From NCBI GenBank assembly GCA_044339595.1, contig JBIIVF010000114.1, positions 1 to 7,948 of the forward strand: a stretch of DNA of 7,948 nucleotides, in the 5' to 3' direction. Below the pieces are notes generated by a model. The model did no database searches. It saw only the letters and a list, made by a program, of their open reading frames with translations, and had not been told where the DNA came from. This document shows, in pieces, positions 1-6,263 of this stretch. A program made the position numbers and the translations under genes. This stretch comes from CAZTGZ01 sp044339595. GTDB lineage: Bacteria; Bacteroidota; Bacteroidia; NS11-12g; UBA9320. Positions within the stretch are counted from its first letter, which is position 1. Each line of letters begins with the position of its first letter.

Positions 1-5
1 AATGA

Positions 6-176
6 TCAGCTGAATAAGCGATCCGTAGCAAAATTGTAATATCCGGTCCACTCTAATTTGACTTCATGTGGATCTTCTTCAATTAAATTCTCAATATCGT
101 CTTTACAGGAACTAATGTATAAGGAAGTGATTATGACCACTATAAATAAGGCAATGAAGGAAATTTTAATTTTCAT
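6..176 (-). CDS. Short putative lipoprotein, possibly the broken start of a longer gene
   Basis: This ORF of 56 residues starts at ATG (174-176) and stops at TGA (6-8). Residues 1-23 form a typical lipoprotein signal peptide: two early lysines, a hydrophobic run (FIALFIVVIITSLY) and a lipobox-like ISS-C with Cys24. An acidic stretch follows (CKDDIENLIEEDPHE). The product would be exported and lipid-anchored in a Bacteroidota-type envelope. I do not recognise a family. The chain after the cysteine is only about 33 residues and ends abruptly after a hydrophobic/aromatic run. The other two minus-strand frames stay open to the window edge, so a longer gene interrupted by a frameshift is possible, but only five bases remain to judge by. 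It diverges from another small lipoprotein gene that is clearly frameshifted. The signal peptide is convincing; the function is unknown. Confidence 0.5.
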   Translation of the reverse strand: MKIKISFIALFIVVIITSLYISSCKDDIENLIEEDPHEVKLEWTGYYNFATDRLFS

Positions 177-219
177 ATTTTCGAATCTATATTTTTAATG
201 TTCTTAATCCTAAAAAATA

Positions 220-241
220 AAATAACATACGTATGTTATTT
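220..241. promoter_or_regulatory. Perfect 22-bp palindrome, candidate operator between divergent genes
   Basis: The half-site AAATAACATAC is followed immediately by its exact reverse complement, with no spacer. The symmetry breaks at 219/242. The site lies about 44 bp upstream of the minus-strand lipoprotein start (176) and about 47 bp upstream of the plus-strand lipoprotein start (288). A spacerless palindrome of this length with an ACATACGTATGT core is the shape bound by dimeric regulators such as TetR-family repressors; that assignment is inference. No regulator gene is present in the window. A transcription terminator is unlikely here because both flanking genes point away from it. Confidence 0.5.
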
Positions 242-287
242 ACAACACAATTAATTATTGTATTTGACTCCAAACAACTACCCTGTT

Positions 288-837
288 TTGAAAAAGATGC
301 TACTAATTATTGCATATTCAGTCTTTATGGCTGTTTCGTCCGGGGCATTTCAAGCGTGTAAAGAAGTAGATGAATGGACCAAATATTACTTGTCCTATGA
401 AAGTGAGGCAGAACTGAAGCAAGTAGTTTTTCTACAAAGGATTCATTTTATGATGTGAATGGTGAATACTTGATAAATTTCGATAATGAACTTGAAAAAA
501 GAGCAGTTAAAGAAAAACAAATCGAGCGAATCACCCGGCAAATGCTGGAATTAAGCTTTAAGTCGAGCTCCGAACGGCGGGATTTTCCTTTATTGAATCG
601 TTTTCATTCACCTTGACCGGTCCAAATTTTCCTGAACGAGTGATTTCTGAAGGGGAAAGTATTAAGGCCGGATTATCGGTTGCGCGTTTCACAATCAATG
701 AAGCCGATGGCATGATTGACTTGTTGAATGGCAATGAGTTTGTCATTAAATTCAAGTTAAAACAGCCTCTCCAGAAGGATGCGCAGTTCATCATTACTCC
801 CCGCTTTGAGATGGATGCAAGGCAGTTTTTTATTTAA
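288..837 (+). pseudogene. Frameshifted putative lipoprotein gene of unknown family
   Basis: Three frames must be joined to read this gene. The first runs from the start to a TGA at 456-458. The second is open from about 407 to a TGA at 614-616. The third is open from about 562 to the TAA at 835-837. Each junction is repaired by adding one base, most simply one T in the T5 run at 427-431 and one T in the T4 run at 583-586. The repaired product is about 183 residues: a KK-start signal peptide, a lipoprotein-like cysteine (GAFQAC-K), an acidic/aromatic linker (DEWTKYYLSYES), then a region rich in alternating hydrophobic and charged residues (such as FSFTLTGPNFPERV and EFVIKFKLKQPL) that suggests a beta-sandwich. 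I do not recognise the family. The start is uncertain: TTG 288 gives MKKMLL, ATG 297 and TTG 258 are alternatives, and a TAA at 252 closes the frame upstream. It may be a real pseudogene or an intact gene with two homopolymer errors. Confidence 0.6.
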
Positions 838-881
838 GCATAAGATGTTGAGCACTTTATTCTAATAACCAACTGACCTCA

Positions 882-2024
882 TCACTTAAAAGGAGTACTA
901 AATTTTTCATCTCCCAACATCGTTGGATCTGACAATGTCTTCAAAAATGCCACCAAGGCATCTTTTTGATTTTGATTCAAATTGAGTCTTCTCACCCCGT
1001 TATCCGGCAATCTCAATGGAGGAGAGAGATTGGGATGATTTTTTACACCGCTGTTGTAATGTTCAATTACTTCTTCAAGGGTTTTAAATCGACCGTCATG
1101 CATGTAAGGTGCCGAAAGGGCAATGTTCTTTAACGAAGTGGTTTTAAATGCGCCGTCGAGCGCGGGGTCATTATTCGTTAATCCTATGCCACGGTCTATG
1201 GTGGTGGCATCCAGTCCGTTGTTTCGTGGTCCGGGTCCTACAAAAGCGTCGGTACCATGGCACGCAGCGCAACCAATATTGGGTGCAAAAAAGAGTTGTT
1301 TTCCATTGTTTTCCTGGGTGGTAAAATTGGGAAATGGATCATTGGGGTTATTCACCTGTGCCCTCCCAAGATCATATTTGCTGGTGTAAGAAACCATACT
1401 TCTCACAAATTGAGCCAATGCTTTCGAAGTGCGATCTGCGGTGATTTGCTCGTCACCAAATGCATTTTTAAACAATAAAGGATAATATTTTTGCGCTCCG
1501 ATACGCTGCATGGCTTCGTTGAGGGTCAACCCCATTTCAACTTCATCTTGGATGGGCCTCAGAACCTGATCTTCCAACGTGTTGGCGCGTTCATCCCAGA
1601 AAAAGCGACCATTGTTATAATATCGGGCATTGGCCAAAGCCATGCTATGACGACCGGTATTCCCGCCCTCAAAACCTTTGCTTAAGATTTCAGGGTCAGA
1701 AAAACCGTGAGCGGCCTGATGACAACTGGCGCAAGAGATGGTGCGATTTTTACTCAAATTCTTGTCGTAAAACAAGACCCGACCCAAGGTTGCCCCGGCA
1801 TTGGTCACCGGATTGGCTGCAGGGGTATTGTCTGCGCCCACTGTGGGCTGCATTGAATAAAAGGCAGGTAATCCCGGCATGGCATAATTGAATGCCTGTG
1901 ATGGCAAATTAAGCGCGGCCAAGGCATCATCTTCACCGTTAACAATGGTTTCGTCTTTTTTACATGACTGGGCCAAAAGGAGGACGAATAGTACTGCAAT
2001 GATTTGGGTCTTTTGTACGAACAT
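882..2024 (-). CDS. Di-heme cytochrome c peroxidase (CcpA/MauG superfamily), lipoprotein
   Basis: The product of 380 residues has two c-type heme motifs, CASCH (residues 98-102) and CAACH (252-256), spaced as in bacterial di-heme peroxidases. It also carries other family signatures: LGRVLFYDKNLS near 80-91, FFWDERANTLEDQ at 141-153 with the conserved Trp143, PIQDEVEMG at 157-165, and SLKNIALSAPYMHDGRF at 297-313. Met308 in that last motif is the expected distal ligand of the high-potential heme; MauG itself has Tyr there, so a peroxidase reducing H2O2 with electrons from a small donor is more likely than a MauG-type oxygenase. Residues 1-20 are a signal peptide ending in a lipobox (LAQS-C21), so the enzyme should be periplasmic and membrane-anchored. 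The length is near the family norm. It lies 62 bp downstream of the amidohydrolase on the same strand and converges with the frameshifted lipoprotein gene across 44 bp in which I see no terminator hairpin. No Shine-Dalgarno sequence precedes the start. Confidence 0.93.
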   Translation of the reverse strand: MFVQKTQIIAVLFVLLLAQSCKKDETIVNGEDDALAALNLPSQAFNYAMPGLPAFYSMQPTVGADNTPAANPVTNAGATLGRVLFYDKNLSKNRTISCASCHQAAHGFSDPEILSKGFEGGNTGRHSMALANARYYNNGRFFWDERANTLEDQVLRPIQDEVEMGLTLNEAMQRIGAQKYYPLLFKNAFGDEQITADRTSKALAQFVRSMVSYTSKYDLGRAQVNNPNDPFPNFTTQENNGKQLFFAPNIGCAACHGTDAFVGPGPRNNGLDATTIDRGIGLTNNDPALDGAFKTTSLKNIALSAPYMHDGRFKTLEEVIEHYNSGVKNHPNLSPPLRLPDNGVRRLNLNQNQKDALVAFLKTLSDPTMLGDEKFSTPFK

Positions 2025-2086
2025 GGATTTGGAATAAATTATAGTGAATAGGCTAAATTTTATTTTTTCGGGTGTCAGCTTTAGAA

Positions 2087-3277
2087 TTATGGTATAGAAA
2101 GTTCACGAATGGTTGCATAAGCCAATAGTCCCATTCCTGTTTTGAGGGCATTTTCATCGATATCGAAGGTATTGGTATGCAAATTGGAGATTATGCCCAA
2201 TTCCTCATTTCGTATTCCTAATCTATAAAACGTTCCAGGAATTTCCCGGGTGTAAAATGCAAAATCTTCCCCTGCCGGCCATATTTCGAGATCATGAACT
2301 TTAGATTCACCTAAAAACTCTTTGGCATAACCTTGAATGGTTTCTGTAAAGTCGGGGTGATTTTCCAGGTAAGGATATCCTACTTTGATATCGATATCCA
2401 CTTTTGCTCCCATTGCTTCGCAAATCCCAACGACGGTTTTCTTGATTTGTTCATGGGCTTTGTATCGCCAGGTCTCATCAAAAGTTCGGAAAGTGCCCTC
2501 AAGATACATCTCATCCGGTATGATGTTGGTGGCGCCATGGGCGATTACTTTTCCAATAGACAAAACGGAGGGTGTTGCGGGTTTGGCATTTCTGCTCACT
2601 ACTTGTTGCAATGCCGTAATGACTTGTGCTCCAATGGTCACGGGATCAATCAAGGAATGCGGATGCGCACCATGTCCACCCTTGCCTTTAATGGTGATAT
2701 AAATTTCATCGGCACTGGCCATATACATCCCTTTTCTGAAACCCACATGCCCGGCCGGTAATAAGGGCATCACATGTTGTCCAATGATTTGATGAACCTC
2801 AGGATTTTTTAGAACACCTTCTGCAATCAATAAACTGGCACCACCCGGAATGCGCTCTTCTCCCGGCTGAAAGATGAATTTTATGGTTCCTTCGAACTCG
2901 TCCTTTAAATCTTTCAAGATGGTTAATGCACCCAGCAAACTTGCTGTATGAACATCATGCCCGCAAGCATGCATCACCCCTTCTTTTTGAGAGCGGTATT
3001 CGCAGGTGTTTTTTTCGGATATGGGCAAAGCGTCAATATCAGCCCGTAATGCCAACGTCGATTTAGAAGGATTTTTTCCTTTCAATAGGCAAATCACACC
3101 GGTACCTGCCATCCGAGTAGTGGTAAGTCCCAATTGATGAATATAGTTTTCTATATAATCCGCTGTTTCAAATTCTTCAAAAGACAATTCCGGATGTTGA
3201 TGCAAATGTCTTCTGACCCGCTGAATTTCAGGGAATAAGGCTTCTGAGGCAGAGGTTATGCGTTGCTTAACTGACAT
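2087..3277 (-). CDS. M20-family amidohydrolase (N-acyl amino acid / hippurate hydrolase type)
   Basis: The product of 396 residues is a full-length metal-dependent amidohydrolase of peptidase family M20, subfamily D type, which hydrolyses N-acyl amino acids or related amides. Visible motifs in order are HQHPELSFEE (26-35), LALRADIDALPI (75-86), MHACGHDVHTA (102-112), FQPGEE (136-141), GQHV (166-169), GKGGHGAHPH (198-207) in the lid/dimerisation domain, EGTFRT (260-265), AGEDFAFY (335-342) and LHTNTFDID (366-374). Predicted metal ligands are Cys105, His107, Glu141, His168 and His367, with Glu140 as the likely general base. No signal peptide is seen, so it should be cytoplasmic. The true substrate cannot be read from the sequence; close relatives are annotated as hippurate hydrolase, aminoacylase or amino-acid-hormone conjugate hydrolase. 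It diverges from dnaG across 133 bp and may be co-transcribed with the peroxidase gene downstream. The start ATG is not preceded by a Shine-Dalgarno sequence. Confidence 0.93.
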   Translation of the reverse strand: MSVKQRITSASEALFPEIQRVRRHLHQHPELSFEEFETADYIENYIHQLGLTTTRMAGTGVICLLKGKNPSKSTLALRADIDALPISEKNTCEYRSQKEGVMHACGHDVHTASLLGALTILKDLKDEFEGTIKFIFQPGEERIPGGASLLIAEGVLKNPEVHQIIGQHVMPLLPAGHVGFRKGMYMASADEIYITIKGKGGHGAHPHSLIDPVTIGAQVITALQQVVSRNAKPATPSVLSIGKVIAHGATNIIPDEMYLEGTFRTFDETWRYKAHEQIKKTVVGICEAMGAKVDIDIKVGYPYLENHPDFTETIQGYAKEFLGESKVHDLEIWPAGEDFAFYTREIPGTFYRLGIRNEELGIISNLHTNTFDIDENALKTGMGLLAYATIRELSIP

Positions 3278-3410
3278 AGCACAAAACTCGTAAAAAAAGA
3301 TGAATGATTTATTTCCATAAAATAAAAGGCCTCATTTGACTTTTATGACTCCCCATTTATCCACCAAATGTAATACTCACTTCATTTTTTCATTTCTTTG
3401 TAGCTGCCTC

Positions 3411-5345
3411 ATGATTTCACAAAACACCATTGATCGCATCTTTGAATCAGCTTCTGTTGAAGACGTGGTGGGTGAAGTGGTAAATCTTAAAAAAGCAGGT
3501 TCAAATCTCAAAGGACTTTGTCCTTTTCACAACGAAAAAACACCTTCCTTTTCGGTCTCTCCTGCCAAAGGGATTTACAAGTGTTTCGGATGCGGAAAGG
3601 CGGGTAATGTTGTCAATTTTGTGATGGAAACGGAGCAGTTGACGTATGTGGAAGCCCTGCGAAAACTGGCAGCAAAATACAACGTCCCAATTGAAGAAGA
3701 CCGTGGGGATGATCCACAGTACAAAGAAAAAAACGCGGCCCGGGAGAGTATTTCTGTTGCCCTCGAATTTGCTGCCAAATATTTTGCAGATATTCTGCAT
3801 CATCACAGAGATGGAAAAATGGCAGGTTACAGCTATTTGCGCGATAGAGGGTTAAGGGATGATATCATAGAAACTTTCGGTTTAGGTTATAGCCTCGAAT
3901 CTAGGTCGGCGTTGCTTTCTGATGCCATCAAAAAAGGGTTTGAAGCGGATGTGTTGCTCAAAGCCGGGCTCATCAAAGAAAAGGAGGATGTTCAATCGGA
4001 AGATCCATTTGTGCGGTATTACGATGCTTTTCGTGATCGGGTAATGTTCCCGGTTTATGGCATTACAGGTAAGGTGTTGGGATTTGGCGGAAGAAGACTC
4101 AAAGAAGGATTTGGTCCGAAATACCTGAATTCGGCAGAAACAGAATTTTATCACAAATCTGAAATCCTGTATGGACTGTTTCAAGCCAAAAAGGCGGTCC
4201 GTGAGCTCGATGATTGTATTTTGGTGGAAGGATATCTCGACGTAATCACCCTTTTTCAAAATGGCATCGAAAACGTGGTGGCCAGTTCAGGAACGGCGCT
4301 TACTGAAGGGCAGGTGCGCATCATCAAGCGTTTTACAGAGAATATCACTGTGCTGTATGATGCTGATCCGGCCGGTCAAAAAGCCAGCATGCGGAGCATC
4401 GACCTGATTCTTCAGCAGGGTATGAATATCAGTATTTCGTTGCTTCCGGAAGGGGAGGATCCGGATACGCTCTGCAAGAAAATGGGAGGCGAAGCCTTTA
4501 GAAAATACATCACCGATAATTCGGTGAATTTTGTGCTCTTCAAAGCCCGTCAATATTCAGAGGAAGCCAAGAAAGATCCTGTTAAAAAAACGAAGGCGGT
4601 TCGCGATATTCTCGACTCGATTGTCAAAATTCCGGATCCACTCAAAAGGGCTGCGTTTATCCATGAATGTGCCCTCATTTTAGATGCCGACGAACGCATC
4701 ATGACCATGGAAGCAGGTCGGCTGAGAAGAAAGGAAACACAATCAGGGCAATCGTATACGCCTGAAATACAAGATGATTTTTCAACGTTAACGGCAGAAA
4801 AGCCCTTCGAAAATACCCGAAGTGAACAGGAACGAATGCTGATCCGAAATCTGATACGTTTTGGCCATAAACCCTATCTGAAGGAAGAAGAGGAGGTAAA
4901 GCAAACCATACTTGAGTTCATTATCCAGGAATTAACACTCGATGAGGTGGAACTCGAAAATGTGGCGTATCAGGATATCATCACCTCTTGTAAAAAAGTA
5001 TTGGACGAAGGTGGAAAAGTGGATGAAGATTTTTTCATAAAACATCCTTCAACATCGGTACTTGCAGCGGAAGTGTTAACCGAGAAATATGTATTAAGTC
5101 CGACTTGGGCTGGTCATTACGAAATCCTAACCTTAGATGAAAGTGAGAATTTTCTGCACGAAGTCACAGAGAATATAAATTATCTCAAACTCAAGCACCT
5201 CGATCAGTTAATTGTTGACAATGCTTCTAAAATCGAGTCTGCCACCGAGGAAGAAGACCGCATGATTTTTCTCGGCATCCATAGTGATTTGCTAAAACTT
5301 CGGCTCGAATTGGCCAAACAGTCAGGCATTGTTATTTTGCGATAG
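3411..5345 (+). CDS. dnaG: DNA primase DnaG
   Basis: DnaG makes the short RNA primers used by the replisome, working with the replicative helicase at the fork. The start at ATG 3411 is chosen because MISQNTIDRIFESASVEDVV is the typical DnaG opening; the frame stays open further upstream (TTG 3336, ATG 3345), but the extra 22-25 residues do not fit the family. Counting from 3411 the product has 644 residues. The N-terminal CHC2 zinc-binding domain has CPFH (37-40) and CFGC (58-61), giving ligands Cys37, His40, Cys58 and Cys61. The RNA-polymerase core includes RVMFPVYGITGKVLGFGGR (210-228) and KYLNSAETEFYHKSEILYG (237-255). The TOPRIM catalytic motifs are VEGYLD (272-277, Glu273) and DADPAG (317-322, Asp317 and Asp319). 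Residues from about 456 form the divergent C-terminal region expected to contact the helicase. All key residues are present. The 3' end overlaps the convergent DUF2490 gene by 14 bp. No rpsU or rpoD lies alongside. Confidence 0.97.
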   Translation: MISQNTIDRIFESASVEDVVGEVVNLKKAGSNLKGLCPFHNEKTPSFSVSPAKGIYKCFGCGKAGNVVNFVMETEQLTYVEALRKLAAKYNVPIEEDRGDDPQYKEKNAARESISVALEFAAKYFADILHHHRDGKMAGYSYLRDRGLRDDIIETFGLGYSLESRSALLSDAIKKGFEADVLLKAGLIKEKEDVQSEDPFVRYYDAFRDRVMFPVYGITGKVLGFGGRRLKEGFGPKYLNSAETEFYHKSEILYGLFQAKKAVRELDDCILVEGYLDVITLFQNGIENVVASSGTALTEGQVRIIKRFTENITVLYDADPAGQKASMRSIDLILQQGMNISISLLPEGEDPDTLCKKMGGEAFRKYITDNSVNFVLFKARQYSEEAKKDPVKKTKAVRDILDSIVKIPDPLKRAAFIHECALILDADERIMTMEAGRLRRKETQSGQSYTPEIQDDFSTLTAEKPFENTRSEQERMLIRNLIRFGHKPYLKEEEEVKQTILEFIIQELTLDEVELENVAYQDIITSCKKVLDEGGKVDEDFFIKHPSTSVLAAEVLTEKYVLSPTWAGHYEILTLDESENFLHEVTENINYLKLKHLDQLIVDNASKIESATEEEDRMIFLGIHSDLLKLRLELAKQSGIVILR

Positions 5346-6141
5346 GCGTGTCTTCTGACTTGCGAAAATCCAAATGATATTGAATCATTCCCCAAATGGC
5401 GTGGTTATTTTCGCGTCGATCTCCATCCGGTTTCTGCAAGTATTGATTGAGATATCCGCTCTGAAATGTGATATGATTGTTCAACTTCCAACCTAAACCG
5501 GCCATCAACCTGTTTTGATCCATGATATTTCGTCCGATACCCTTTCCAAACCCTAAGAAGATTTCATCGTTCACATAGGCAAACAAAGTATGGTTGGTCA
5601 AGGTCGGCTTGTTGATGGGGTAAATTACGTTAAAACGGTAACGGATTCGCTGTCTGAAAATATAATCGTCGTGTTTAAAGTCTCCGTTTGAATGTAACTT
5701 TTTGGTCTCTATAAAACGCTGCTCAAGACGATATCGATGGTCTGTATAAAATCGCCCATGCTGATCGCGTAGGATTAGTTGTTGCCAAATTCTATGTTCA
5801 TTGTTTTGGTATGACACAGGGAATTGGCCATAGGGGTAGGTGACAATCCAACCATACCCGGCTGTAACCATGACTTTTTTGGAAAGGGCATAATCGAGGC
5901 CGATTCGAGTCAAAGATTGTTGGGGTTCAGAGAAATATTGATGCCTTCTGAACTGATATTCAGTATGGATGCTGAAACGGTCATTTAACAGATGGTTTCC
6001 TTGATAAACCACCCAGGCATGGGGTTGAACCGCTGTTTGCTGATGAGCCCAAACGGTGACTGTACTTCCAATGAAAACCCAGATACAACATACACATAAT
6101 GTAAATTGATAAGGCTTTCGTCGAAAGATTCTTGTCATCAT
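5332..6141 (-). CDS. DUF2490 family protein, probable outer-membrane beta-barrel
   Basis: From the start at 6139-6141 the product has 269 residues. An early basic stretch (RIFRRKPYQF), a hydrophobic core (about 14-30) and TVWA-HQQ form a Sec signal peptide. The mature part alternates short aromatic/hydrophobic strands with polar turns, such as RFSIHTEYQFRRHQYF, HRYRLEQRF (135-143), YVNDEIFLGFG (189-199), DQNRLMAGLGWKL (208-220) and FQSGYLNQYL (226-235). These match my recollection of the DUF2490 family, whose members are predicted outer-membrane barrels of unknown function. The frame is open back to an ATG at 6214-6216, but that would put 25 residues before the signal peptide, so I prefer 6141, which also has GGAG just upstream; ATG 6136-6138 is equally close. 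The start diverges from the acyltransferase gene, and the stop lies inside the end of dnaG. Family call is fairly sure; function is not known. Confidence 0.85.
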   Translation of the reverse strand: MMTRIFRRKPYQFTLCVCCIWVFIGSTVTVWAHQQTAVQPHAWVVYQGNHLLNDRFSIHTEYQFRRHQYFSEPQQSLTRIGLDYALSKKVMVTAGYGWIVTYPYGQFPVSYQNNEHRIWQQLILRDQHGRFYTDHRYRLEQRFIETKKLHSNGDFKHDDYIFRQRIRYRFNVIYPINKPTLTNHTLFAYVNDEIFLGFGKGIGRNIMDQNRLMAGLGWKLNNHITFQSGYLNQYLQKPDGDRRENNHAIWGMIQYHLDFRKSEDTPIAK

Positions 6142-6145
6142 GTTT

Positions 6146-6149
6146 CTCC
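6146..6149 (-). promoter_or_regulatory. Possible Shine-Dalgarno GGAG supporting the 6141 start
   Basis: On the minus strand GGAG is followed by AAAC and then two tandem ATG codons (6139-6141 and 6136-6138). The gaps are 4 and 7 bases. Most other genes here show no such motif, so it may be chance, but it agrees with the signal-peptide position in favouring the shorter DUF2490 protein over the 6216 start. Confidence 0.35.
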
Positions 6150-6208
6150 ACGGCAAAGTAAAGACCCATTGAGATAAAAGCGGTCGAAATTTCGATAATA
6201 TCCTGATT

Positions 6209-6244
6209 TTTGCCATTCAGAGAAAAGAAGAAGAATTAATTTTG
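6209..6244 (+). promoter_or_regulatory. Candidate Bacteroidota-type promoter for the acyltransferase gene
   Basis: TAATTTTG at 6237-6244 is a perfect match to the TAnnTTTG -7 element known from Bacteroides and Flavobacterium. A TTTG at 6209-6212 could be the -33 element, but the spacer of 24 bases is slightly longer than usual. Transcription would start near 6251, about 13 bases before the ATG at 6264, leaving a short leader without a Shine-Dalgarno sequence. The promoter would serve the acyltransferase and the overlapping transporter gene. Confidence 0.45.
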
Positions 6245-6263
6245 TGCCTGACTACTTAAATTC

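Noticed and set aside
259..266. TGTATTTG upstream of the frameshifted lipoprotein gene as a -7 promoter box
   Set aside because: One mismatch to TAnnTTTG and no TTG at a suitable distance upstream; too weak to call.
1123..1685. Plus-strand open frames of 64-88 codons opposite the cytochrome c peroxidase gene
   Set aside because: They lie entirely antisense to a well-conserved gene and encode no recognisable domain; they are reading-frame shadows.
2333..2761. Plus-strand open frame of 142 codons opposite the amidohydrolase gene
   Set aside because: It is antisense to a gene with all M20 motifs intact and shows no signal peptide or domain of its own.
3322..3346. Inverted repeat ATAAAAG / CTTTTAT with an 11-base loop upstream of dnaG
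   Set aside because: The stem is only 7 bp, is AT-rich, and lies between divergent genes, so it is unlikely to be a terminator and is weak as an operator.
3336..3410. Upstream in-frame extension of dnaG (TTG 3336 or ATG 3345)
   Set aside because: The added residues do not resemble a DnaG N-terminus, while MISQNTIDRIF at 3411 does; the extension is an open frame by chance.
6154..6161. TTACTTTG on the minus strand upstream of the DUF2490 gene as a -7 promoter box
   Set aside because: It has one mismatch, lacks a well-spaced -33 partner, and would place the transcript start almost on top of the GGAG and the start codon.
6184..6195. 12-bp palindrome TCGAAATTTCGA in the divergent spacer between the DUF2490 and acyltransferase genes
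   Set aside because: Palindromes of this length are expected about twice by chance in 8 kb, and it breaks at the next base, so it is not called as an operator.
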